Source: Luxibacter massiliensis (GTDB taxonomy: Bacteria; Bacillota; Clostridia; Lachnospirales; Lachnospiraceae). Taken from it: a DNA stretch of 64,000 nucleotides. The DNA is taken from assembly GCF_900604355.1 (NCBI RefSeq), contig NZ_UWOE01000001.1, positions 3,348,001-3,412,000 on the forward strand. The letters are read 5' to 3'. Below the pieces are notes generated by a model. It saw nothing but the letters and a program-made list of their open reading frames with translations, was not told where the DNA came from and did no database searches. A program made the translations under genes and the position numbers. Shown here in pieces: positions 43,200 through 50,938 of the stretch. How positions within the stretch are numbered: position 1 is the stretch's first letter; each line of letters starts with the position of its first letter.

Positions 43200-43898
43200 A
43201 TGCCAGAGAATACTGCGGCAACTATCAAGAAAGAAAAAACGTTAAAAGAAAAGGTAGGTATTTTAATTGCAGAGAGGATGGAGACAGATCAGAAACTCCC
43301 TACAGAAAAGGAAATGATGGCACAATTTAATGTCAGCCGCTCTTCACTCAGGGAAGTACTGAGCATATATGAGTCCAATGGGATTATCCACACTGTACAG
43401 GGCAGCGGCCGCTATATAACACCACCGAATTTCAGCGCCCCCCTGGTCGACACCTGGTCTATTCTTATTGAGGCAAAACCCGCCCTATTATTAAACCTCC
43501 TAGATATCAGATGTATGCTGGAAATTAATTCCTTAAGCACTGCTATGCGCTACATTGATATCAAGCAGCTTCAGCTCCTCCAGGCAGAGGTCAATGCTAT
43601 GAAAGAAAAGTCGGCGGCAGGAAAAACCTTTGCCTCCAATGACAGAGAATTTCACCGGATACTTTTTTCCAGCACCAAAAATATTCTTCTCGAACAGCTT
43701 CTCACTGCATTTTGGGATTTATATTCCCTGGCCAGGGTGGAGACTTACCATGAGGAATTACCTACGCTGGCCCAGCAGCATGGCGATATTTTGGCGGCAT
43801 TTACACAAGAAGATTTGGAGATGGCCACAAGCCTGCTAAAACAGCAGTTTGACGACGCAAGACAGCAGATAAAAATCGCTTTGCTGGACAATGAATGA
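43200..43898 (+). CDS. GntR regulator, FadR subfamily
   Basis: 232 residues. N-terminal winged helix: LPTEKEMMAQFNVSRSSLREVLSIYESNGIIHTVQGSGRYI. C-terminal FCD all-helical domain with Asp/His metal or ligand residues in NDREFHRILFSSTKN and the QQHGDILAAF helix. Divergent from the CUT2 operon. Probably represses the island until the pathway sugar acid binds. The same box-like words occur before the SBP gene, its own gene and, in weaker form, the 30.9 kb promoters. Confidence 0.92.
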   Translation: MPENTAATIKKEKTLKEKVGILIAERMETDQKLPTEKEMMAQFNVSRSSLREVLSIYESNGIIHTVQGSGRYITPPNFSAPLVDTWSILIEAKPALLLNLLDIRCMLEINSLSTAMRYIDIKQLQLLQAEVNAMKEKSAAGKTFASNDREFHRILFSSTKNILLEQLLTAFWDLYSLARVETYHEELPTLAQQHGDILAAFTQEDLEMATSLLKQQFDDARQQIKIALLDNE

Positions 43899-44040
43899 CA
43901 TTTGCCTGTGGAGGATATATATTGTATTTAATATTTGGTAAATTCAGGAATTGTTTTGTAAGATCTCCTGTTTCATTTTGGAAGTCCTGGGAAAAATGAT
44001 AAAAAGAGTTGGGTTGTATATAAGAAAGGAAACACAAATT

Positions 44041-44397
44041 ATGGGGAATATAGATCTTCTGACAATATTTGACGGCCTGCTATGGGCCGGCAGTTTTTAT
44101 TGCTTTTATTCCTGCTATTTTATGTACACACGCAGAAGAATCCATAAAAATCTTCTGCTTATACCCGTTAATATAGATACGGGCCACTGTAAAGATACCG
44201 AAGGATATATAAGATTTATGCTCCCAAGGCTTTTGGCATTCTCCGCCATCAGTTTTTTGTTCGGGGGCCTGAATCTATTGAGCAACTTTATTTTGGCCAT
44301 GCCCGACCGGCTGGTAATTATACTTATACTGCCGCTGTTGGCTGCAATTTTTTGGTTTTGGTATGTGATCAAAAAATCAGTGCGGCTATTCTGGTAA
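44041..44397 (+). CDS. Small membrane protein, unknown family
   Basis: 118 residues from ATG 44041, with AGAAAGGAAAC upstream (ATG 43999 is an alternative). Three hydrophobic stretches: about 8-25, 60-80 and 92-112. Between the first two is a soluble loop with Arg/His-rich TRRRIHKNLLL and an IDTGHCKDTEGY segment. I do not recognise it. It follows the regulator gene by 142 bases in the same direction and ends at its own terminator. Confidence 0.65.
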   Translation: MGNIDLLTIFDGLLWAGSFYCFYSCYFMYTRRRIHKNLLLIPVNIDTGHCKDTEGYIRFMLPRLLAFSAISFLFGGLNLLSNFILAMPDRLVIILILPLLAAIFWFWYVIKKSVRLFW

Positions 44398-44470
44398 TAT
44401 CAATTATCCGTTTATATATTGCTTGCTGCTGTATTGCTTTTCTATTATTTATAAGAATGATCGGAGAATA

Positions 44471-44507
44471 AAGAAAGTCATCAAAGGTTTCCATTGATGG
44501 CTTTTCT
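44471..44507 (+). terminator. Terminator after the small membrane protein
   Basis: CATCAA/TTGATG core extended by AAAG/CTTT, nine-base loop, then TTTTCTTGT. The rest of 44398-44708 is AT-rich; I see no gene there, and only an AGGAGGAG site just before 44709. Confidence 0.65.
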
Positions 44508-44708
44508 TGTATGATACCAGCAATACGCAAAAAATATATAAGAATCATCCAATTTACATCTGCAATATAACAAGCTATAATTAAAAATAATATAATTTAT
44601 GTTGTACAGGGACAAATTCTGGAGGCTTAAACAAACTACCCAGGGGATCGTGATATATACGCTTTAGAGTTTAACACTGTCAGAACATACTTCACCTAGG
44701 AGGAGCAC

Positions 44709-45473
44709 ATGGATTACGATATTACAAAAGGCAAATACGATTTTTTTATGTCAGTGGGTTCACATTGCAGACCCGCCCTGTATTTAAGGAGATATGGACT
44801 TAGAACTACATCATCCCCTCTGGATTGGATGATGGGATATCGTTTAGAAACTGTTGAGTACTTATTCCGGACGTCATTTGAAGACTTTTTCCAGGAATGC
44901 ACAGAGATTAAGGAAAATAATAAGCTCTTGAAAAAGGAAGGCCATCGTTGGATTGAGGATACGCAAAATCAAATTGTATCAGTACATCACTTTTCAACAG
45001 GACTGCCTTTACAGGAACAAAGGGATAAATTTTATTCTAAAATGAAGGAACGCTACCACAGAACCAGCAATCTAATTAGGGAGGCCAAAAAAGTAGCCCT
45101 AATAGGTACATGGAGCGATGGCTTTGAAGTTCTTGAAGAATTTTTGAAAAAATTCGGGGCATTATATGATAAAACAGCCTTTACTTTTATTAATATAAGG
45201 AATAATGAGAACATTGATAATATGATTGTAAGAGATCGTATTATTAGTAAAAATCTAAAGCTAATAGACTATGAATTTCATGACACAACATCGGAATCCG
45301 GAATTGAGGCAGAGAGCAGCATCCAAGGATGGCATACCATTATGAACAGTTTATGGTTAATTAAACAGCCGTTTATAGAAAAAATAAGGAGTACCCCCCC
45401 CCCCAGAACATTTGTACGTATATGGCGCAGGGATTTACGGCTTAGCCACTATCAGGTTATTGTTAAAATATGA
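44709..45473 (+). CDS. DUF1796 putative cysteine peptidase, frame-switched by a C tract
   Basis: 254 residues as read. The N-terminal part is a DUF1796 (papain-like putative peptidase) domain: SVGSHCRPALYLRRYGLRTT with the candidate Cys at 20, SSPLDWMM, and His near 97 in VSVHHFS. From the C tract at 45394 onward the reading is out of phase and gives a non-protein-like end (RTFVRIWRRDLRLSHYQ) and stop. Losing one C would instead join it to the frame that continues to 45702, making about 330 residues. Base use is AT-richer than flanking metabolic genes, suggesting transfer. Confidence 0.8.
   Translation: MDYDITKGKYDFFMSVGSHCRPALYLRRYGLRTTSSPLDWMMGYRLETVEYLFRTSFEDFFQECTEIKENNKLLKKEGHRWIEDTQNQIVSVHHFSTGLPLQEQRDKFYSKMKERYHRTSNLIREAKKVALIGTWSDGFEVLEEFLKKFGALYDKTAFTFINIRNNENIDNMIVRDRIISKNLKLIDYEFHDTTSESGIEAESSIQGWHTIMNSLWLIKQPFIEKIRSTPPPRTFVRIWRRDLRLSHYQVIVKI
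45394..45404 (+). repeat. Homopolymeric C11 tract inside the DUF1796 gene
   Basis: Eleven consecutive C residues in a region with about 60% A+T around it. Tract length mod 3 decides whether the two halves of the gene are joined. A C10 (or C13) tract would restore a continuous frame reading TPPPEHLYVYGAGIYG across the join. Such tracts mutate by slipped-strand pairing. Confidence 0.9.
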
Positions 45474-45702
45474 GATACCTGTATCCGCAGTACTTGTGAC
45501 AGAGCCTGCCGGAAATCCGGAGAATATATTGGGGATACCAGTAATTGACGCCCATAAGTTAGCAAATGATTCCTCACATTGTATGGCCATAATTGCTGTT
45601 TCCGATAAATGCAGCAATGAAAAAATAAAAAAGAAGCTGGAAGAGAAAAACATGTCCATTATAATCGGATTTGAAGAGACGCCTTTTGTGTACGGGAACT
45701 AG
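45405..45702 (+). other. Out-of-frame C-terminal Rossmann-like domain of the DUF1796 gene
   Basis: In the +1 frame relative to the upstream gene the sequence EHLYVYGAGIYGLATIRLLLK is a GxGxxG nucleotide-binding start. It is followed by VSAVLVTEPAGNPENILGIPVIDAHKL and ends at 45702. This small sensor-like domain is often found attached to sugar- and capsule-related enzymes. It has an internal ATG at 45412 but no ribosome site, so it is not expected to be made alone; it should be the end of the switched-on protein. Confidence 0.75.
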
Positions 45703-45709
45703 TCAAAGA

Positions 45710-45820
45710 CCCCGACGCAAGCATACGGGCATCAAACTAGCAGCAATGCAGGCATCGGGGTATTAGACCCTGGCGGCAGCCGCCAAATGGACATGTAAAC
45801 ATGTCCGCTTGGCTCGCTGC
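45710..45820 (+). repeat. Structured ~110 bp dispersed repeat, copy B
   Basis: Shares with copies at 19587 and 50394: ACCCCGACGCAAGCAT, CATCAAACTAG, GCATCGGGGTATTAGACCC, GGCGGCAGC, and GGACATGTAAACATGTCC ending in GCTGC. Two nested stems result: CCCCGA-GC against GC-TCGGGG, then GCAGC/GCTGC around the ATGT palindrome. It begins seven bases past the DUF1796 end. Confidence 0.8.
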
Positions 45821-46055
45821 TCCCGGGAATAAATATATGCCGTCCATAAAACTGACGGCTATGAACCCTTAAAGCAGGCTATATCCGCTGGACATATAGT
45901 GAATAATGAATATGGGGGATGGTGCGGCGCCACGCTCCGTACCATCCCCGTCAAAATCCAGCACAGCCAATATACATTAACTGCCATATACACGCTGCAG
46001 CCGAGAAATCGAAATTTCACACCCCAAACTGCATTAGTAAAACAGCCGCATCTAT
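45821..46055. other. Gene-free spacer with hairpins
   Basis: Contains GCCGTC/GACGGC near 45839-45863 and a 9 bp inverted repeat GGGGATGGT/ACCATCCCC at 45915-45949 with a 17-base loop. No open frame looks like protein. Possibly worn mobile-element ends. Confidence 0.4.
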
Positions 46056-46874
46056 CTAAAACTTCAGAAGCATCTGAAGCAGAATATTTTTGTCATATAA
46101 AAATGTCAGGATCCGGCTGCTCTCTATCATTTCAAAACATGCCTTACCCACTGTACCCGAGTACAGAATGGTAAGCACCAAGAACCCCAGCCATACCAAT
46201 AAAAGAGCAGTTACCGCCCCTATGACCCCTCCCCCAAAATGATTCAAAAAACCAATTGCTGGCAGCTCTCCTATAATATCCACTGCTGCCATCAATGCTT
46301 TTACAATAATAACTGCAAGCAAAAAAGTCACCAGGAATGAAAGTATTTTGACCACCATCCGTGATATATATGATGCAACATATTCGGGAAAACTGGAAAC
46401 ATTAAGCTCCTTATATATTTCCGAATTATTATTCTCCAGTATGACTTCCTTTAAGAATACCGGCAGCGATGACTCTTCAATTTCCTTTATCTGTGTATCC
46501 CGGGGAATCTCCCCCATGACTTTCAGAATATCCCGTCCCGTGATACCCAGCCTGTCCCAGTCCAGACTGTTTATATCTGCCAGCTGATCTGCGTTCAAGC
46601 CTGCAAGGGGCGTATCCCCCAAGTCCAGGCCTGCAAGGGATTCTGTGGAAATCTCCGGCATAAATGCCTCAATACACTTCTCCTCTATCATCTCATCAAT
46701 AGGGGTATATTTAGTCAGCGCCTGCGCTACCAAGGGATTCAGCACGATCATAAGAACAATCGTCAGCACTGTAGACAGCAATGAGAGGCCTATCCTGAAA
46801 AACCCCCTCACATATCCCACTATAATACTAACCAAAAATATAACCCCAACAATTATCAATAACCAATTTTTCAT
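46056..46874 (-). CDS. CvpA family membrane protein
   Basis: 272 residues. N-terminal helix pair (about 5-50) with VGYVRGFFRIGLSLLSTVLTIVL, typical of CvpA. A long external loop (about 60-150) follows, then two or three helices at the C-terminus including ELPAIGFLNHFGGGVIGAVTALLLVWLG. CvpA proteins are needed for colicin V secretion in E. coli and for envelope stress tolerance; the role in Firmicutes is unclear. Nine bases downstream of the DUF5711 gene. Confidence 0.85.
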   Translation of the reverse strand: MKNWLLIIVGVIFLVSIIVGYVRGFFRIGLSLLSTVLTIVLMIVLNPLVAQALTKYTPIDEMIEEKCIEAFMPEISTESLAGLDLGDTPLAGLNADQLADINSLDWDRLGITGRDILKVMGEIPRDTQIKEIEESSLPVFLKEVILENNNSEIYKELNVSSFPEYVASYISRMVVKILSFLVTFLLAVIIVKALMAAVDIIGELPAIGFLNHFGGGVIGAVTALLLVWLGFLVLTILYSGTVGKACFEMIESSRILTFLYDKNILLQMLLKF

Positions 46875-46882
46875 CTTTTCTC

Positions 46883-48076
46883 CTACTTCGCCAAATAAAT
46901 TACTCTTAATTCATTTGCGCTCATCACAAGGTATCTGTTAATTCCCCATGTGGGAATTACTTCTAACGCATCAGACTTCAAGTCCCCTTTAAATCGGAGG
47001 ACGCCGTTTGCAGTAATAATACAGCACTTTGATCCATCGTACATAATAATCTCGTCATTTACCATCTTTATATTCCCATATTCCCCGGTAAATTCTTTAT
47101 TCATAACCTGTTTGCCTGATTTATTGTACAAGCGTGCCTCATAACCTGATTTATTCTTATTCAAGAGTACGAAGCCTATATATTTGTCCGAATGGAACAC
47201 ACTTTTGATATCCTGTTTCAGCTGTATTTCCTTTGCCTTTTTAGGTGAGTCCTTCCCCTCATAAATGATAAAGGAGCTGTCCCCCACCGCTACCGCCGTG
47301 CTGTCATCCATATAAAATATCTCCGGGATTACCGCCCCGTCATACTCCTCCATCCCCACCTCATTATCTGTGTGTGCCTTTCCGGCCTCACCAAAATTAT
47401 AAAATGCGACTCTGGACTTTACTGTCCCATCCTTAATGGACAGGTAGGTCACTCCCAGCGACATGCCATCCTCAGACATATCAAGGGCTAGAGGGTAGCC
47501 GGTACTATTAACAGTCACCTGATGCTCCACCAGAATATTACCTGTAGCATCATAAGATACAATCATGGGGGAATTCTCATTCTTTAATATAACACTGACT
47601 ATGCCCTGGTTGGAGACTGACATCTTTTCAATTGGGAGCGTCGTCTCCATCTCCCCCTTCAGGCCTTCCTCAGTGAATACCAGAATGGAATTTCCCTCAA
47701 TATCCGCCACTGCAAAGGTGTCTTCCTTAACATCAATGAAAGGATTGCGCATCTGGCACGGCTGAATCCAAAGTTCTTCATTCTTTCGGTTTAACAGCAC
47801 CACGCCGTCACGGCTGTAACGTACAATATTGTTTGCAAACTGGGCATAGCTGTTGCTGTCTGAGGTTTCTTCAGTATAGGCAGCCGCCTCATGTATATTT
47901 GTATAGGATTGGTTTTTAATCAATAAATAGGTCCCGCTCAGGATCATAAGGATAAGGACCGCCGCTATTATCCACCGTCTCCGCCTGCTCCGTCTGCGCT
48001 TCATTGCCCGGGCCTTCAGATTCTCAACATCTGATACGTAGGCAAGCCTTATATGTGGATTTTTCTTTTTAGCCAT
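46883..48076 (-). CDS. DUF5711 family membrane-anchored beta-propeller-like protein
   Basis: 397 residues. Arg/Lys-rich N-terminus (KARAMKRRRSRRRRW), one membrane helix (about 33-52), then an all-beta region with repeats such as YSRDGVVLLNRKNEELW, VADIEGNSILVF and CCIITANGVLRFKGDL. The pattern is that of DUF5711 proteins next to CvpA in Lachnospiraceae. Function unknown; likely an extracytoplasmic scaffold or sensor. Confidence 0.82.
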   Translation of the reverse strand: MAKKKNPHIRLAYVSDVENLKARAMKRRRSRRRRWIIAAVLILMILSGTYLLIKNQSYTNIHEAAAYTEETSDSNSYAQFANNIVRYSRDGVVLLNRKNEELWIQPCQMRNPFIDVKEDTFAVADIEGNSILVFTEEGLKGEMETTLPIEKMSVSNQGIVSVILKNENSPMIVSYDATGNILVEHQVTVNSTGYPLALDMSEDGMSLGVTYLSIKDGTVKSRVAFYNFGEAGKAHTDNEVGMEEYDGAVIPEIFYMDDSTAVAVGDSSFIIYEGKDSPKKAKEIQLKQDIKSVFHSDKYIGFVLLNKNKSGYEARLYNKSGKQVMNKEFTGEYGNIKMVNDEIIMYDGSKCCIITANGVLRFKGDLKSDALEVIPTWGINRYLVMSANELRVIYLAK

Positions 48077-48141
48077 TTTTATCCCCTTATTACTTTATCA
48101 ACTTATCTCTCTTCATCTTATTTCACGATTATAACATTATT

Positions 48142-49299
48142 TTATGGTAATAGCAATTTCTGTCCAACGTAAATCAGATTTCCATCGGACAGGCCGTTCA
48201 TTTTGCATATAGACTCCACATGGCCCACATCTCCGTACATCTTCTTACTTATTATGGCCAGAGTGTCCCCTTCTTCTACAACATAAACACCGTCGCTTCC
48301 ATTTGTACCCGATTTAATTTGCACAGTTTCTTCTGAATCATCCTCCGCCAAACTTCCATCCTTACTGCTCCCTTCTCCATTATTCGTGGAATTGTCGTCT
48401 GCTTCTGCAGCCAGGGCCTGTCCATCACTCGCCTGCTGGCTGCCGTCTGTATCACCTGGCGATTCTCCCCCCACTGCAGTCACATTGCCGCTGGTCTCCC
48501 TGGCCTCCACCGCTTGCGCATCCCCGGACGCAGAGGAGGAAATATTATTTAGGGCAGTCTGCACAGACTTCATTTTATCAAAGTTATTCAGCGTAGTAAC
48601 CCCCATTATTATGATAATCAGCACAAGGCACGCACTCACTGCGTACATCAGACGGCTGCTCCTTTTTTGCTGCTGCTGTTGTTCCTCCCGGGTTCTAACC
48701 AGACTACGAAAATCCTTCGTAGCTCTATCCTCAACAGTTTCCGAGGGACTCACCCCATTTTTCTTTCTTGAAGAAATCATATAATTCTGCATACAGGGAT
48801 TCTTCTCGTAATACGTATAATGGCCGCCTATCTCCATCAGGTCGTTGAGCTTATGTACAAAATATACCTCGTCCTTCTCCACAGGATCCTTCATCACCAG
48901 AACTGTATTTTTCTTAGGAAAGGATTTCTTATGGAGTTTGACCATACTCCCCTCTGGAGTCAGGGCCGCCCCGGCATGAGCCACAAACCAACCCAGCATT
49001 TCCCCTTCCTCAAAGAACTGCTTGCAGTCCTCATATGCCTTTTTCCATGTCTCCTCTGCAATCACATACTCATTGCCTGACATTTTTAGGTCATGCATCT
49101 GAATGGCACCATATATGTACACATACTCCTCATCCTTTGTTTTTTGTATATCTCCTACCAGAAACGCACCAATTGGTTCCTCTCCCGCTTTTTCGCACAA
49201 CTGGGCGAAAAATGTATCTACATAATCTTCTACATAAATCTTCGGGCTGTCACTGACGTTCCCGATTTGACGCACATTTTTAGGAATCTGTCTTTCCAT
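48142..49299 (-). CDS. JAB-like/transmembrane/LysM protein
   Basis: About 385 residues from ATG 49299, set by GAGGTGA; a GTG at 49308 is possible. Order: a cytoplasmic N-terminal domain (about 20-190) resembling JAB/MPN folds in layout (EPIGAFLVG, then GWFVAHAGAALTPEG) though without the full metal His/Asp set; a Gln-run QQQQQ; a membrane helix (about 217-237); a Ser/Gly/Asp-rich linker; and a C-terminal LysM domain (VVEEGDTLAIISKKMYGD to VGQKLLLP). The LysM end would contact cell-wall peptidoglycan. Same direction as the CvpA and DUF5711 genes. Confidence 0.8.
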   Translation of the reverse strand: MERQIPKNVRQIGNVSDSPKIYVEDYVDTFFAQLCEKAGEEPIGAFLVGDIQKTKDEEYVYIYGAIQMHDLKMSGNEYVIAEETWKKAYEDCKQFFEEGEMLGWFVAHAGAALTPEGSMVKLHKKSFPKKNTVLVMKDPVEKDEVYFVHKLNDLMEIGGHYTYYEKNPCMQNYMISSRKKNGVSPSETVEDRATKDFRSLVRTREEQQQQQKRSSRLMYAVSACLVLIIIIMGVTTLNNFDKMKSVQTALNNISSSASGDAQAVEARETSGNVTAVGGESPGDTDGSQQASDGQALAAEADDNSTNNGEGSSKDGSLAEDDSEETVQIKSGTNGSDGVYVVEEGDTLAIISKKMYGDVGHVESICKMNGLSDGNLIYVGQKLLLP

Positions 49300-49383
49300 T
49301 GCACTCACCTCTGAATAAAATTTTTCTAAAGCATAGCATAACGAAAAGGCTGAATTTATCGGTTGATGTCAGGTGCGTTCGAC

Positions 49384-49425
49384 AAAAGGGGTCAGTCCCT
49401 TTTGCAATGGGGACTGACCCTTTTG
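49384..49425. repeat. REP-like palindrome copy 2, overlapping the RAYT gene end
   Basis: AAAAGGGGTCAGTCCC against GGGGACTGACCCTTTT, near-perfect arms. The right arm and the centre encode the last 11 residues of the transposase, so the gene runs into its own presumed target repeat. Confidence 0.85.
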
Positions 49426-50171
49426 CAATCCGTTTTCAGAATATTCTCAATTTTTCGTCCAGAGAGTCCCGTTGCTTTTCTGCATTGTTCCAAAAATTCT
49501 CTTTTTTTATCTCCTACTATCAACAATGTCTTAACCTCCTCGATTTGATTTTCGAACATGTATCTTTCCACTAGATTCTTAACACGTTCATAGTTATGAA
49601 TCCGCTCATCTTCAACGGTATCCAGGAATGATTTTTCTTCAAACAGCCTATGGAATGCCCAAAATTCTTCTGAAGTCTGAAACCTGGTTTTTAAGGTCTT
49701 ATAGGCATCTTTCCCCAGTAGTTTTGAGGTACCCTCATAATACTCCCGGGCACTGCTAAATTCATAATTATACGGCCTTGCGGCCAAGTGTATTTTGACT
49801 GGATTATTATGGATATAACGCAGACAGCACCAATAATATTCTTCTGTTTCTATACAGTCACTGTAATAACGGCCCTGAAAGACGTGCCCGCATCTGTCGT
49901 ATTTACCATTATAGATCCCGGCAAATGTCGAATTTATACGCTGCATAAATCTGGGTAAGATTTCAAACTGGGTTTCCAGCATCAAATGTACATGGTTGCT
50001 CATAATACAATGGGCATATACTGTAACTGGATAATCCTTGATTCCCGTCGTTAATATTTTCATAAAGATCCGCTTATCACTGTTTTTCTTAAAAATCTCC
50101 TCTTTATTGTTTCCTCTTGCGATCACATGGTAAAAACCTGTCCCGCTCTCTTTTCTTTGGGTTCTGGGCAT
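49392..50171 (-). CDS. REP-associated tyrosine transposase (RAYT, Y1_Tnp)
   Basis: 259 residues. HUH motif in SNHVHLMLE (His 60 and 62), upstream GFYHVIARGNNKEEIF start typical of TnpA-REP, and the candidate nucleophile Tyr 119 in CLRYIHNNPVK. The C-terminal extension holds a helical GLSGRKIENIL motif and then KTDCKRVSPHCKRD, encoded by the palindrome. A good AGGAGG site precedes it. RAYTs are related to IS200/IS605 transposases and act on REP sequences; unlike an IS, this one shows no accessory gene or clear ends. It may mobilise the palindromes found across this window. Confidence 0.92.
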   Translation of the reverse strand: MPRTQRKESGTGFYHVIARGNNKEEIFKKNSDKRIFMKILTTGIKDYPVTVYAHCIMSNHVHLMLETQFEILPRFMQRINSTFAGIYNGKYDRCGHVFQGRYYSDCIETEEYYWCCLRYIHNNPVKIHLAARPYNYEFSSAREYYEGTSKLLGKDAYKTLKTRFQTSEEFWAFHRLFEEKSFLDTVEDERIHNYERVKNLVERYMFENQIEEVKTLLIVGDKKREFLEQCRKATGLSGRKIENILKTDCKRVSPHCKRD

Positions 50172-50393
50172 ATGTACCTCCTCTACTTTTTCACTGCACT
50201 TTTGGCAGAGTACCTTTGACAGCCTGCTATATTCACCTGAACCTTCGCCTTAGTGTACAAGCCAGCCTTGAGCAGCGCGAGATCCCTTTACAGCTTAAAA
50301 TTACTCAGAAATATTACTGGTTGAGCAGCTGGCCGGACATACAGATTATCAAATACTCCGTTAAAGATTCGTCTAAAATAATTGTAGCCAAAT
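50172..50393. other. Spacer upstream of the RAYT gene
   Basis: Codes for a 102-residue plus-strand frame with no recognised family or ribosome site, partly antisense to the transposase start. I treat it as noncoding. It ends where repeat copy C begins. Confidence 0.35.
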
Positions 50394-50504
50394 CCTCCGA
50401 TGCAAGCATTGGGACATCAAACTAAAAGCGATGCAGCATTGGGGTATTTGACCCTAGCGGCAGCCGGCAAATGGACATGTAAACATGTCCATTTGGCCCG
50501 TTGC
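50394..50504 (+). repeat. Structured ~110 bp dispersed repeat, copy C
   Basis: Same order as copy B: TCCGATGCAAGCATT, CATCAAACTA, GCATTGGGGTATTTGACCC, GCGGCAGC, GGACATGTAAACATGTCC. One base shorter in the GCAGGCAT/GCAGCAT word. It lies 222 bases upstream of the RAYT start. Confidence 0.8.
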
Positions 50505-50938
50505 CCGCAAGAATAAAATTTACTATGGAATGTTTATTCCGACTCGGAATAGAATTGTTGCTAAACAGCAATGGCCCCAAAGGCCAAATAGCGCAGAAAT
50601 AACCTAGAATGCATTGAACGATTTATCCCCATAATCTATACACCCTATTTTGCAGCGCCCTCTGTATACGGCCAATTAAATTAACCGCACAGTCCCTGTG
50701 CCCTCAGAGGAACATCTGGCTGAGTGAATTTTCAAACACCTTCTAGGTAAAAATAGATTAACATATTTCTATTGATTTTACTATAATAATTTGAATCTCC
50801 CTATGTCCCATGTTATTATAGTTTAGGAGCCAGATATCCTCAGGATGGATAGGCCCCTGCCAATATAATACACCATCAAATATACAATCTCGTCCTCCAG
50901 TATGTGGATTGATGAACTATGAATCCGAGGTGCTTATT
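50505..50938. other. Gene-free region before the HD gene
   Basis: Short hairpins TTCCGA/TCGGAA near 50537-50553 and GGCC-CCAAA-GGCC near 50572-50585 are visible, but no coding frame. The promoter at 50758 and a leader of about 150 bases with an ATCCT/AGGAT stem near 50838-50856 complete the region. Confidence 0.4.
50758..50787 (+). promoter_or_regulatory. Predicted promoter of the HD gene
   Basis: TTAACA at 50758-50763, 18-base spacer, TATAAT at 50782-50787. The start codon follows about 150 bases later. Confidence 0.55.

Noticed and set aside
48680..48700. CTG repeats as a microsatellite switch in the LysM gene
   Set aside because: Only about five Gln codons with mixed CTG/TTG; triplet changes would not shift the frame.
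50117..50425. 102-residue plus-strand gene before the HD gene
   Set aside because: It overlaps the transposase start antisense, enters repeat copy C and has no ribosome site or family resemblance.
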